A DNA stretch of 64,000 nt. Origin: Micrasema longulum (Eukaryota; Arthropoda; Insecta; Trichoptera; Brachycentridae). Shown here one piece after another: positions 62,601 through 63,414 of the stretch. The stretch covers positions 1 to 64,000 of the forward strand of contig JAGVSM010001236.1 in assembly GCA_022494885.1 (NCBI GenBank). Reading direction: 5' to 3'. Below the pieces are notes generated by a model. The model made no database searches and had not been told where the DNA came from. It saw only the letters and a list, made by a program, of their open reading frames with translations. How positions within the stretch are numbered: the stretch's first letter is position 1; every line of letters begins with the position of its first letter. Made by a program: the position numbers and the translations under genes.

Positions 62601-63414
62601 AGACTGAAAATCTGGCTTTTAGAACGTGGTTTTTTATATTGAAATTTTTTTCTGTTTTTATTAGGACATTTTTTTTTATTTTCGATGTACATGTGAATAT
62701 ATGTTTTTCTTTTTTTTCCATAGTAATAAAGAGTTTTTTATTATGGAATTTAAAAGATACGATTATGTATATATATATATTAGAACTTAACGATAAGCTA
62801 CTGCTGACGAATTGCATTTTATGCAGTTCAGTTTAGTTTTAATTTTTGTATGCTTTTGATAAATAAAAAAAAAAGAAAGTAAAATGCATATAAAAAATAT
62901 GGCTGAGGAAACATTGCTGGCTATCTCAGATAAGACCCAGTGGATAGCTAGAAATTACAATTTATATTAATGCACCTTGTTTTTACCTTATAAATTATAA
63001 GAATAAAATTGTACTCATCAGCGCTGAAACTGAAAAAGTAACAGTTCTTTTTATAATACGTAGCCTTAAATTATTTTCTCACATTCTTAGCGCTTTGTTG
63101 ATGTCTAAGGTAAGTTTAAAAAAAGGGCTACAGATACATGAATCATCAGTGAGATTTTCTCTTGTGGTACAAATTACATATTATTTGTATATGTATTAGT
63201 GAGTATGTGAGATATTATAAAAAATCACAAACAATTTGAACATTATTTGTATGTTCTTACGTGAAAAGTAGAGTGTTGGCTCCCGCAGGGGCCATGTTGA
63301 CTATAAGTCCCGCCTCAGGCCCCAGAGCCAGGAGGGGTCCCTTGAGAAGGGCCCCACTGGCGAGGGCGACACGCAGCTCTGCATGACGGGCGGCGCGGAG
63401 TCTTTCACATTCAT
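20543..63414 (-). CDS. Lrrk: Leucine-rich repeat kinase (ROCO family), 50 exons, 5' end missing
   Basis: This is the extent of a single minus-strand gene whose exons are listed separately. The joined reading frame gives about 2,585 residues: ankyrin repeats (about 1-417), leucine-rich repeats (418-1024), Roc GTPase (1025-1235), COR (1236-1862), kinase (1863-2204) and WD40-like propeller plus tail (2205-2585). This order is that of LRRK proteins, large GTPase-kinases that in known members act on membranes and phosphorylate Rab GTPases. Exon borders were set by AG acceptors, GT donors and unbroken phase. The 5' end is open: the first exon starts with two bases of a split codon. Introns hold SINEs, LINE fragments and foldback repeats. 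Ankyrin plus LRR layout resembles LRRK1, while the YRDLK catalytic loop resembles LRRK2; insects usually have one such gene. Confidence 0.95.
20815..21025 (+). mobile_element. RTE-like C-terminal fragment with TA microsatellite
   Basis: Starts with the family's GGTAAAACAGATATA (KQIY), here expanded to a TA run (about 20,839-20,859). It continues AACGAGGACGACCAATCAAG (RGRPI) and ends with CTATCCTCTCTGCCTACCCC and a GTAGTAGTAG tail. Confidence 0.65.
21026..21165 (+). repeat. SINE family B copy
   Basis: TTGTGGTCTCGCGGCTAGTG head, B box GGATTCAAACCCC, then TAATAGTGAGTTATTTACAA. It abuts the RTE tail. Confidence 0.7.
21367..21525 (-). CDS. Lrrk: Lrrk exon w49: propeller, near C-terminus
   Basis: Reads PPLIATFGRGYRSLLARYTD after an acidic loop. 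IATFGRGYRSL matches late LRRK propeller strands. AATAG acceptor, GTAAAT donor, phase 0. Confidence 0.95.
21618..21737 (-). CDS. Lrrk: Lrrk exon w48: propeller blade
   Basis: Reads VTSLAVLNEDVYIGTTWGCI then IIAERETLRPVTIF. VYIGTTWGCIIIAE is a full blade. TTTCAG acceptor; donor GTCATT is weak, but it keeps phase with w49. Confidence 0.94.
21796..22110. repeat. Tandem duplication touching exon w47 donor
   Basis: Two copies (about 21,796-21,957 and 21,961-22,110) share AAAAGTGCTGA, TGAATGTAAATT, ACTCTTTA and GGGATGATAT blocks, and both end in AAATATACCT. The second AAATATAC is the real donor of exon w47; the first is its decoy. Confidence 0.7.
22108..22241 (-). CDS. Lrrk: Lrrk exon w47: conserved late propeller block
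   Basis: Reads CVIYQWDAVKKCVLARLDCS then KLVPCSESLRSIAIEEHL. The LDCSKLVPCSESL block is strongly reminiscent of invertebrate LRRKs. ACTAG acceptor, GTATAT donor. Confidence 0.95.
23090..23268 (-). CDS. Lrrk: Lrrk exon w46: propeller blade
   Basis: Reads TELWCGGSSGGALWVYRLVA, giving YTELWCGGSSG with w45, a typical LRRK blade. Extremely GC-rich for this window. CCCAG acceptor, GTAAGA donor, phase 2 in, 1 out. Confidence 0.95.
23333..23712 (+). repeat. SINE family A, near full length
   Basis: Head with CTCTCAGGTAAAAATCCTGA, tRNA-like part GTAGTGGCTGG ... CCCGGGTTCGATTC (B box about 23,505), body with GGCTGATCATCTTACCTTCA and an ATGATG end. Confidence 0.8.
23765..24135 (-). mobile_element. Non-LTR element 3' end (R1/LOA-like), degenerate
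   Basis: On the minus strand, frames with one shift read VGHCRLNKHLARTILKL and RCRFCSADDEPIHILCAAL, the post-RNase H Cys-x2-Cys-x-His-x-Cys motif of R1/LOA/jockey-type elements. A 3' UTR follows, shared with 34,308-34,432. Confidence 0.65.
24305..24740 (+). mobile_element. RTE-like C-terminal fragment, second family
   Basis: Broken frames read LIYGCQTWAMNKKHLQELLK and later KWSWVGHM followed by NSKRKTGRPYRRWLNVKK. This is the RT thumb and tail of RTE/craniofacial-like elements, diverged from the 8.3 kb family. Confidence 0.7.
25319..25444 (-). CDS. Lrrk: Lrrk exon w45: propeller blade
   Basis: Reads EGTFVMTELGAATALHCLAD then VTTNE. The frame reaches TAG at once unless the strong GTGAGT donor inside that codon is used. 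It then splits a Tyr codon shared with w46. TTTCAG acceptor. Confidence 0.92.
26563..26685 (-). CDS. Lrrk: Lrrk exon w44: propeller blade
   Basis: Reads ASDCQHLFSYSLESASLGCR then IAALVHLPSLARVAAALSNG. Of three nearby AGs only TTGAAG at 26,685 keeps the propeller frame with w43. GTATGT donor, phase 2 both sides. Confidence 0.9.
27250..27510 (+). repeat. Repeat family G
   Basis: TGTGGCTATGATATCACACG, TCTACATAGAATACAAGACT and TATGATTATTTTTATAAATT blocks are shared with 35.4, 56.4 and (inverted) 50.3-50.5 kb. Confidence 0.45.
27741..27837 (-). CDS. Lrrk: Lrrk exon w43: propeller blade
   Basis: Reads VCSVGDRVWVGDSIGRIHAY, a blade strand set (RVWVGDSIGRIHAY). GTGTAG acceptor, GTAAGC donor, phase 1 in, 2 out. 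Confidence 0.92.
27918..28043 (-). CDS. Lrrk: Lrrk exon w42: WD40-like propeller, first blade
   Basis: Reads DEGTPGWEIWVTRCRPRCDV then LATANARFLNYHAL; EIWVT starts a beta blade. TTTTAG acceptor, GTAATT donor, phase 1 both sides. Confidence 0.9.
28355..28500 (-). repeat. SINE family A, partial
   Basis: GGTAAGATGATCAGTTCTAC and ATGAAATATTGCAGTG match the body of family A in minus orientation. Confidence 0.5.
28555..28750 (-). CDS. Lrrk: Lrrk exon w41: end of kinase
   Basis: Reads YMLDLMVACWSGQPEQRPSA then SQIVSIASAPEF; CW...PEQRPSA is the kinase subdomain XI motif. The rest links to the propeller. TTCAG acceptor, GTAAGT donor, phase 0 in, 1 out. Confidence 0.96.
28836..28958 (-). CDS. Lrrk: Lrrk exon w40: kinase C-lobe
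   Basis: Reads VDCFSFGMFLYELLTLRQPF then EGHEAVKECILEGGRPPL. VDCFSFGMFLYEL is the kinase subdomain IX helix. TCTAG acceptor, GTTTGG donor, phase 0 both sides. Confidence 0.96.
29090..29326. mobile_element. Hairpin element in the intron between kinase exons
   Basis: Arms of about 90 bp: TTGAGTTAACCACTAAGAAC and CTCCATGAATGCTGCAAATA on the left are mirrored by TATTTGTAGCATTCATGGAG and TTTAGTGGTTAACTCAA on the right, with about 50 bp between. It sits between exons w40 and w39. Confidence 0.8.
29375..29484 (-). CDS. Lrrk: Lrrk exon w39: activation segment, APE
   Basis: Reads GISRLSLPSGTKGFGGTEGF then MAPEIMRYNGEEEYTEK. The DYGIS string keeps the residues equivalent to human LRRK2 Gly2019 and Ile2020. 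GTEGFMAPEI is the P+1 loop. ATCAG acceptor; donor GTGACA. Confidence 0.96.
29567..29660 (-). CDS. Lrrk: Lrrk exon w38: kinase, Asn and DYG
   Basis: Reads AENVLVWEMPPPVGP and ends in IKVADY; its last base opens the Gly codon that exon w39 completes, giving DYG. DYG for DFG is diagnostic of LRRKs. TTAAG acceptor, GTAAAA donor, phase 0 in, 1 out. Confidence 0.96.
30057..30197 (-). CDS. Lrrk: Lrrk exon w37: kinase catalytic loop
   Basis: Reads VAVQAARALEYLHRQRVIYR then DLK. The YRDLK catalytic loop, with Tyr in place of His of HRD, is the LRRK2-type form (LRRK1 has CDLK). TGTAG acceptor, GTAACT donor. Confidence 0.97.
31045..31212 (-). CDS. Lrrk: Lrrk exon w36: kinase alpha-C and hinge
   Basis: Reads RAYLSARAELGVLLPLRHPN then IAPLLAACTAPLALVLALAP. 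The Glu of ARAELGVL is the likely alpha-C partner of the VALK lysine; RHPNIAPLL is the usual beta-4 entry; LALAP is the hinge. TATAG acceptor, GTAAGT donor. Confidence 0.96.
31235..31685 (+). mobile_element. RTE-like tail split by a tRNA-like insertion
   Basis: AAGGCTGAGATAAGCATTAT matches AEISIIKKI of the 7.2 kb copy. The family match resumes near 31,535 (GTAGAGCATTGGTTCAG...) and ends in AAGACTAAGAAAGACATCGC (RLRKTSHDQIQQIL). The stretch between, about 31,340-31,530, does not match. Confidence 0.65.
31440..31530 (-). repeat. tRNA-like insertion (B box on minus strand)
   Basis: GGGAGTCGAACCTGCGATGC reads on the minus strand as GGTTCGACTCCC, a type 2 Pol III B box. I could not fold a full cloverleaf by eye, so a tRNA gene is not claimed. 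Confidence 0.45.
31795..31960 (+). repeat. SINE family A, partial
   Basis: GTTGTCTAATGGCCAGCACC, GGGTTTGATTCCTAGCAGGG and CATCTGAAGCGCAAGACTGA match family A. Confidence 0.65.
32085..32262 (-). repeat. SINE family B copy
   Basis: GGGGTTCGAACTTGGGACCT, the antisense B box, with the GGGGGCCATTTTCAG body. It lies next to exon w35. Confidence 0.75.
32319..32510 (-). CDS. Lrrk: Lrrk exon w35: kinase N-lobe, glycine loop and VALK
   Basis: Reads ALAGRGAFGLVFRAEWTGRG, the ATP-binding glycine-rich loop, then PVALKVLQPVPPGS with the catalytic beta-3 lysine in VALK. GC-rich exon. CTTAG acceptor, GTAACA donor, phase 0 both sides. Confidence 0.97.
33042..33214 (-). CDS. Lrrk: Lrrk exon w34: second Cys/His motif and pre-kinase segment
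   Basis: Reads AWTVEECILQANNNATVDCP then VHREIKLIHIAPDV. The EECIL...CPxH pattern pairs with the CPLC of w32, as in other LRRKs. The APDV end leads into MFLDLG of the kinase. TTAAG acceptor, GTAAGC donor. Confidence 0.95.
33735..33912 (+). repeat. SINE family B copy
   Basis: GTTGCGGTCCTGTGGCTAGT head, GGTTCGAACTCCACTCTACC B box, GGTAAATCAT body. Confidence 0.75.
34066..34183 (-). CDS. Lrrk: Lrrk exon w33: Ala/Ser-rich insert before the kinase
   Basis: Reads FKRAPGAENAEAGAGARPRA then SQDSCASDGDSGVGPDS, low-complexity and probably disordered. TCTAG acceptor, GTACAT donor, phase 0 in, 1 out. Confidence 0.9.
34308..34432 (-). repeat. R1/LOA-like 3' UTR copy
   Basis: GGGGGTCAGTGCTAA, GAAGAT.TATTGTGA and CTAGGTC.TTAAAG blocks match 23,765-23,890, in the same orientation. 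Confidence 0.6.
34465..34628 (-). CDS. Lrrk: Lrrk exon w32: Cys motif before the kinase
   Basis: Reads SEGRFLVTRLIPCPLCLQEG and a glycine run. The IPCPLC string matches the conserved VPCPxC of LRRK proteins, a likely zinc-ribbon half. TTTCAG acceptor, GTACTT donor. Confidence 0.95.
34818..34917 (-). CDS. Lrrk: Lrrk exon w31: COR C-terminal helix
   Basis: Reads MEAMAKLLVLAVDHIDILLE then DWYPTL. The helix ending in DWYP is typical of LRRKs (LRRK1 has QWFPAL). TTTCAG acceptor, GTTTGT donor, phase 0 in, 1 out. Confidence 0.94.
35395..35590 (+). repeat. Repeat family G
   Basis: AAATGATTATTTTTGTGAAT and TTAAACAGTATGGC match the 27.3 and 56.5 kb copies. Confidence 0.4.
36001..36139 (-). CDS. Lrrk: Lrrk exon w30: COR C-terminal
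   Basis: Reads FKLKQEGVWCDVDTASSSIL then EIILPADDMVIKKP. CTTAG acceptor, GTATGA donor, phase 2 in, 0 out. Confidence 0.92.
36228..36376 (-). CDS. Lrrk: Lrrk exon w29: COR, beta-rich part
   Basis: Reads SLGGEWCVWQSGLRLLRSGV then LLFSIKELPQEHN. It matches the WxxGL...G.LLF string after COR in ROCO kinases. TTTCAG acceptor, GTATAC donor, phase 0 in, 2 out. Confidence 0.94.
36420..36530. repeat. TG/TA microsatellite
   Basis: Compound GTGTATATATG-type dinucleotide run in the intron between w29 and w28. Confidence 0.85.
37373..37578 (-). CDS. Lrrk: Lrrk exon w28: COR, second half
   Basis: Reads GLNSSLRRLLLASYSPCGFW then PRLLTRLLADDTVPDIVDHF. The SPCGFWPRLLTRLL string matches the family's F-x-P-x-GFW-x-RLI-x-RLL block. 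ATTTAG acceptor; donor GTTTGT, non-canonical at +3 but phase-correct. Confidence 0.95.
37975..38077 (-). CDS. Lrrk: Lrrk exon w27: COR linker
   Basis: Reads IPLKSRGWTARGHKKIAVSP then LSILNQTADGLVPS. TTAAG acceptor, GTAACA donor, phase 0 in, 1 out. No motif of its own; assigned by phase and place. Confidence 0.88.
38496..38686 (-). CDS. Lrrk: Lrrk exon w26: COR domain
   Basis: Reads GVMRLEDMQLLFKSSRAGDS then VVSLLNKFELALSWDGRSLL and LPPLLP, the winged-helix-like part of COR. Human LRRK2 has Tyr1699 in the matching EEYLLVP string; a Ser (GRSLLLP) seems to stand there. TTTTAG acceptor, GTAATA donor. Confidence 0.95.
39022..39144 (-). CDS. Lrrk: Lrrk exon w25: COR core
   Basis: Reads GVLLHYDDATLKDLYFLDPQ then WLCDMLAHVVTVREINP. 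This LHYxD...LYFLDPxWL block is the hallmark of the COR domain. TTTCAG acceptor, GTAAGA donor, phase 1 both sides. Confidence 0.97.
39399..39486 (-). CDS. Lrrk: Lrrk exon w24: COR domain
   Basis: Short exon reading VAQYMQQKFHRSFRDQAELH then QATMFLHDN. It supplies the helix before the conserved G-V-L-L-H-Y string of the next exon. TATAG acceptor, GTAATT donor, phase 0 in, 1 out. Confidence 0.93.
39545..40190 (-). mobile_element. Jockey/CR1-type LINE, 5'-truncated 3' end
   Basis: The minus ORF 39,853-40,140 reads RRIINDLLNLYKIANGVLDV and ends NEYGEVDIFCLSLYKYRLSI, the typical C-terminal domain after the RT of jockey/CR1 elements. A 3' UTR and a TTTA-repeat tail (39,545-39,575) follow. It is inserted in the Lrrk intron between w24 and w23, in the gene's own orientation. 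Confidence 0.8.
40488..40624 (-). CDS. Lrrk: Lrrk exon w23: COR domain
   Basis: Reads SKELLLEQRVPASYLALEDA, the COR start (LRRK family: P-x-SYLxLE), then DPVLTHDQFKTQ. TATAG acceptor; donor GTCGTG is poor but keeps phase and joins w24. Confidence 0.92.
41275..41515 (+). mobile_element. RTE-like C-terminal fragment
   Basis: Reads MDNERMVKQIYMARRPRHDQ and later WRYVLSFYPGNG, the same tail as at 7.2 and 9.1 kb, with a GTGGTAGTAGTAG end. Confidence 0.75.
41520..41860 (-). repeat. SINE family A copy
   Basis: Begins with the ATCATCATCATC tail, then GGTGCATAGGGCACTGCATT, CAGTCTTACGCTTC and antisense B box GGGAATCGAACTAAGG. It abuts the RTE tail directly. Confidence 0.8.
41895..41995 (+). repeat. 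SINE family A, 3' fragment
   Basis: CAGATGATCGAGATACACGG, GCACTGCCCTATGCATCACC and GATGATGATAAT end, opposite in orientation to its neighbour at 41.5-41.9 kb. Confidence 0.65.
42073..42262 (-). CDS. Lrrk: Lrrk exon w22: end of Roc, start of COR
   Basis: Reads GEHSPEQLQRVIRERFISIA then VLDSVEVSCSTRHNIRLLAN. VSCST is the G5-like end of Roc. AACAG acceptor, GTACGT donor, phase 0 in, 1 out. Confidence 0.95.
42732..42945 (+). repeat. SINE family B, most complete copy
   Basis: GGTTGTGATCTTGCGGCTAA head, GGTTCGAACCCCACTCTACC B box, TAATAGTGAGTTATTTATAA and ATTGAAATATTTGGG body, then AAGAACGCAAATATTTATTT. Confidence 0.8.
43413..43590 (-). CDS. Lrrk: Lrrk exon w21: Roc C-terminal half
   Basis: Reads YYSTHQYFLSRRSLYIVVWR, then HWLVSIQARAPNSPVIIVGT and HYD. 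VGTHYD is the G4 base-recognition motif (LRRK2 has VGTHLD). The Arg of QARAP aligns by motif with human LRRK2 Arg1441. CTTAG acceptor and GTATTT donor. Confidence 0.97.
43712..43975 (-). repeat. SINE family A copy
   Basis: ATCATCATCATCG tail, GGTGCATAGGGCACTG, CTTACGTTTCAGGTGCCAGT and antisense B box GGAATCGAACCCGAGATC. Confidence 0.8.
44200..44378 (-). CDS. Lrrk: Lrrk exon w20: Roc switch I and II
   Basis: Reads NMSTVGVDIGDWVFDRHPS (switch I threonine in STVGVDI) and VFRTWDFGGQKE, the DxxG switch II motif with Gln after GG. LRRK2 has DFAGREE at this place. TTCAG acceptor, GTAAGC donor, phase 0 in and 2 out. Confidence 0.97.
44824..44969 (-). CDS. Lrrk: Lrrk exon w19: Roc GTPase P-loop
   Basis: Reads GYLKSVLEDAKPYARMKLMV then VGIQGIGKTSLLERLRQE. 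GIQGIGKTS is the Walker A (G1) loop that binds GTP phosphates and magnesium. GACAG acceptor, GTATAA donor, phase 1 in and 0 out. Confidence 0.97.
45049..45180 (-). CDS. Lrrk: Lrrk exon w18: LRR-to-Roc connector
   Basis: Reads DIAELPPQMGLLNRLWNLNT then CSLQEPLRSMIESKKYKTMD. This LRR end and helix ahead of Roc is typical of LRRK family members. TTTCAG acceptor, GTAAAA donor, phase 1 both sides. Confidence 0.95.
45272..45413 (-). CDS. Lrrk: Lrrk exon w17: last LRRs
   Basis: Reads FPNLSMLDISNNLLKMIPPA then IHELSNLSVLNVSGNP, two LRR units. TTCCAG acceptor, GTATGT donor, phase 0 in, 1 out. Confidence 0.95.
45496..45639 (-). CDS. Lrrk: Lrrk exon w16: acidic insert in the LRRs
   Basis: TTCCAG acceptor, GTAGGT donor, phase 0 both sides. 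Starts VLADNLLSRIQLTTDDDGGE and ends in SNSTDDDDDW, an acidic loop within the LRR region. Confidence 0.9.
46594..46761 (-). CDS. Lrrk: Lrrk exon w15: LRR-region insert
   Basis: TTTTAG acceptor and GTAAGA donor, phase 0 both sides. Reads VDSWSPLEQAHLWCYCPGSG and later AALCPARRHLRLDGLRTL, ending in the leucine pattern of an LRR. The other two frames are also open, but only this frame fits both neighbours and ends in an LRR-like string. Confidence 0.88.
46882..47257 (-). CDS. Lrrk: Lrrk exon w14: LRRs with internal tandem duplication and two donors
   Basis: Reads ELRRHHLWTRGLRVAERPPS, then LRRs (LACLSLAHNQLRCVPPGLP; LQRLSLAYNALRTM; LRQLDLSHNQITCWPSLPQ). After that PQ the frame stays open through a second copy (LDLSHNQIRCLPNFPQ). 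Two GTAAA-type donors are available, at 46,966 (short form, 292 nt) and 46,882 (long form, 376 nt); both leave phase 0 and differ by 28 codons. Very GC-rich exon. TTTCAG acceptor. Confidence 0.9.
47360..47755 (+). repeat. SINE family A, near full length
   Basis: Head (CTCTTAGGTAAAAACCCTGA), A box GTGTAGTGGTTGG, B box GAGTTCAATTCCTGG, body CATCTGAAGCGAAAGATC and 3' end GCACCATCGGGTGCAG with GTGATGA. Confidence 0.8.
48016..48260 (-). CDS. Lrrk: Lrrk exon w13: Ser-rich insert between LRRs
   Basis: GTTTAG acceptor, GTAAGT donor, phase 0 in and 2 out. Encodes VSLAEEAANSVLSPTSPSTP, a Ser/Gly run, then RRSWSVDRAPRTDSRRDS. The serine- and arginine-rich stretch looks disordered. RRSWS resembles a 14-3-3 or basophilic kinase site by pattern only. 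Confidence 0.88.
48366..48650. mobile_element. Hairpin MITE family F, second copy
   Basis: CTGTTTTTGGGAAGACTAAC and AATAGTCTTTTCGCTACG, TTGCACGTTGAACTTTAAAT match 13,626-13,881. Intronic, between w13 and w12. Confidence 0.55.
49227..49403 (-). CDS. Lrrk: Lrrk exon w12: LRRs
   Basis: Reads ENRLEHLPDALFFMPALTTL then DVSNNKLHKLPYAM and LRDLNASLNLLKDLP, three consecutive LRR units. ACCAG acceptor and GTAATG donor, phase 0 both sides. Confidence 0.94.
49470..49780 (+). repeat. Repeat family E copy
   Basis: Contains CTGCCTCTGGTTATGCCGAT, GCAGCTGAACATTATCACTT and GAGAGTATTATACC, the inverse of the 5.4-5.8 kb block. Confidence 0.55.
49914..50088 (-). CDS. Lrrk: Lrrk exon w11: LRR with charged insert
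   Basis: Starts YLNVAQNKLERLPTNL, an LRR consensus, then a charged insert with MRGRKSRRS and ends in EEVYLQ, the start of the next LRR. TTTCAG acceptor, GTAGTA donor; phase 2 in, phase 0 out. Confidence 0.93.
50310..50545 (-). repeat. Repeat family G, inverted, diverged
   Basis: GATGAGATATTTTGAAATAC and CTTGTATTCTATGTAGACAA are reverse complements of family G blocks at 27.3-27.5 kb. Confidence 0.35.
50720..50878 (-). CDS. Lrrk: Lrrk exon w10: LRR cap and first LRR
   Basis: Reads MSWIQEAAMHVNPRLKTSIR and then VTRIDISGNALTSIPLEILQ, the first leucine-rich repeat (IDISGNALTSIP). TGTAG acceptor, GTAAAT donor, phase 2 both sides. The first ATG here is internal, not the start codon. Confidence 0.93.
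51105..51475 (-). repeat. SINE family A, near full length
   Basis: GGTGCATAGGGCATTGCATT, GATTATCAGTCCTGCATTTC, CACTTCACAACGAGG (antisense A box) and AACACTCGTCTAAGATTCCG head. Confidence 0.8.
51677..51909 (-). CDS. Lrrk: Lrrk exon w9: Pro/Gly-rich linker ahead of the LRRs
   Basis: CCCAG acceptor and GTAAGA donor, phase 0 in and phase 2 out. Encodes AYPDPEYKINKRGMTESMSL, then a proline- and glycine-rich stretch (KPGPPGLAVPPLVASPHGPL) and MLNWHNQSSKLAAL, which leads into the LRR cap. Strikingly GC-rich relative to its introns. The Pro/Gly stretch is probably disordered. Confidence 0.88.
52083..52765. mobile_element. Large foldback, repeat family C
   Basis: Two inverted arms of about 245 bp (52,083-52,330 and 52,447-52,695) around a spacer of about 115 bp. 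ACAACAGAGATGAAGAACAT and AGTCTAGGCATCTACAGGGC on the left are mirrored by GCCCTGTAGATGCCTAGACT and ATGTTCTTCATCTCTGTTGT on the right. GTAGACAAGT motifs occur in the spacer and at the far right end. It lies in the Lrrk intron between w9 and w8. Confidence 0.85.
52945..53071 (-). CDS. Lrrk: Lrrk exon w8: last ankyrin repeat
   Basis: Reads ARNIPLVDLLLKHGALDLNC then LALREAADLGDEALVSRLLA, an ankyrin helix, GA turn and the next helix pair. TAACAG acceptor, GTAAAT donor. Needs a phase 2 partner upstream. Confidence 0.92.
53341..54490. mobile_element. Palindrome-ended element with nested LINE
   Basis: Left end TCCCAACTCAACACAGGACT ... GGAGTTGGGA recurs inverted at the right end (54,444-54,486: TCCCAACTCCATGGGAC...GTGTTGAGATGGGA). 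Each end is itself palindromic. Between them lies a LINE fragment. A third copy of the end motif is at 63,772-63,812. Confidence 0.6.
53440..54430 (-). mobile_element. Jockey/CR1-type LINE 3' end, nested
   Basis: The minus ORF 54,158-54,415 reads KYGQRTLDYIVPKVFNLLPL and NKIKFLLRKWLVDK, the usual RT C-terminal tail. A long AT-rich 3' UTR and a TTTA-type tail near 53,440 follow. Confidence 0.7.
55007..55212 (-). CDS. Lrrk: Lrrk exon w7: Ser/Asn-rich linker and ankyrin helix; 3' border uncertain
   Basis: After TTTCAG the frame gives a Ser/Thr/Asn-rich linker (NSTQSQNSNYPSNGTSG) and then SLPALVEACKSVNLPSIRSL, an ankyrin helix pair. Two donors are possible. TCA|GTAAAT at 55,060 has the better sequence but leaves phase 0, which does not fit exon w8. 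CCC|GTACCT at 55,007 leaves phase 2 and does fit; this border is used here. A small unseen exon between w7 and w8 would also solve the mismatch. Confidence 0.65.
55485..55740 (-). repeat. SINE family A copy
   Basis: GGCATTGCATTGGTACACCA, CTTATGCTTCAGGTGCCAGT and antisense B box GGAATCGAAGCTGAGACC. Confidence 0.75.
55983..56150 (-). CDS. Lrrk: Lrrk exon w6: ankyrin repeat
   Basis: Reads GGTRDSCLRAAVRGGHTEIA then QALLAGGADPNAPNSNNLQ, an ankyrin repeat ending in GADPN. TTCCAG acceptor; donor GTATGA. Phase 0 both sides. Confidence 0.93.
56385..57310 (+). repeat. Repeat family G, longest copy
   Basis: TGTGGCTATGATATAACATA at the left, TTAAGTCAAAAATACTAG near the middle, and ATCTCGTCCTTTGCTTAATA near the right end match the other G copies. 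No ORF survives. Class unknown. Confidence 0.4.
57641..57796 (-). CDS. Lrrk: Lrrk exon w5: linker between ankyrin repeats
   Basis: Open in phase 0 with CTAG acceptor and GTAAGG donor. It encodes a polar linker rich in Ser, Thr and Arg (SPTRRRISVGIQSIMSRLSI), not itself an ankyrin repeat. The RRRIS stretch resembles a basophilic kinase site; that is inference only. Confidence 0.85.
59002..59161 (-). CDS. Lrrk: Lrrk exon w4: ankyrin repeat
   Basis: Reads FDINHRDVSGQTALYVACLL then GNQPIVDILLHH, a canonical ankyrin repeat (GQTALYVAC...IVDILL). ACCAG acceptor and GTAAGA donor. The split arginine codon joins w3. Confidence 0.93.
59257..59372 (-). CDS. Lrrk: Lrrk exon w3: ankyrin repeat
   Basis: Reads ERWLPLHACCINGHVELVSL then LLDFPYPERLMTTL; LPLHACC...GHVELVSLLL is an ankyrin repeat. 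TTTCAG acceptor, GTAAGT donor, phase 0 in and phase 2 out. Confidence 0.93.
59865..60125 (-). repeat. SINE family A copy, diverged
   Basis: GGTAAGGTGATGAGTCTTAC, AGTATGGTAGGCGAATGCAC, CGAGGCGGACTTATATCCAC and AACACTCGACCGGGGTTCTG match the family in minus orientation. Confidence 0.65.
60609..60774 (-). CDS. Lrrk: Lrrk exon w2: ankyrin repeats
   Basis: Reads AAEMGLSEAVRALVAAGADG followed by YSPLYVACYHGNRDIAETLL, two clear ankyrin helix pairs with the GAD turn and the TPLH-like SPLY motif. ACAG acceptor and GTAAAC donor. Enters in phase 2 from w1 and leaves in phase 0. Confidence 0.93.
60862..61399. repeat. Tandem duplication, about 260-280 bp unit
   Basis: Two head-to-tail copies meeting near 61,120. 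Both hold AATCTCACTAGGTTAATC, GGGGATTGTATACTGTATGT, TTTACTCTTCACAAATTTCC and TTTCATAAATATCTACCAAT. In the intron between w2 and w1. Confidence 0.85.
62480..62640 (+). mobile_element. Possible LINE tail fragment
   Basis: The plus frame reads YNIPKMYNMLPLNKNKNKNL then SGLRERRKTENLAFRTWFF, which resembles the PKxYNxLPLxIKN...FKRKLKxWLL tail of jockey/CR1 elements. Weak. Confidence 0.35.
63261..63414 (-). CDS. Lrrk: Lrrk exon w1: start of ankyrin region
   Basis: First exon seen in the window. After the TTGCAG acceptor two bases finish a split codon, then the frame reads ECERLRAARHAELRVALASG and continues to NTLLF before a GTAAGA donor. It is GC-rich against its AT-rich surroundings. It joins exon w2 as F-T-A-A-E-M-G, the opening of an ankyrin helix. 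The in-exon ATG at its 5' edge is out of frame (it reaches a stop), so it is not the start codon. Confidence 0.85.

Noticed and set aside
63397..63414. ATG at the 5' edge of exon w1 as the Lrrk start codon
   Set aside because: That frame stops within the exon; the ankyrin frame is offset and the ATG directly follows an AG acceptor.
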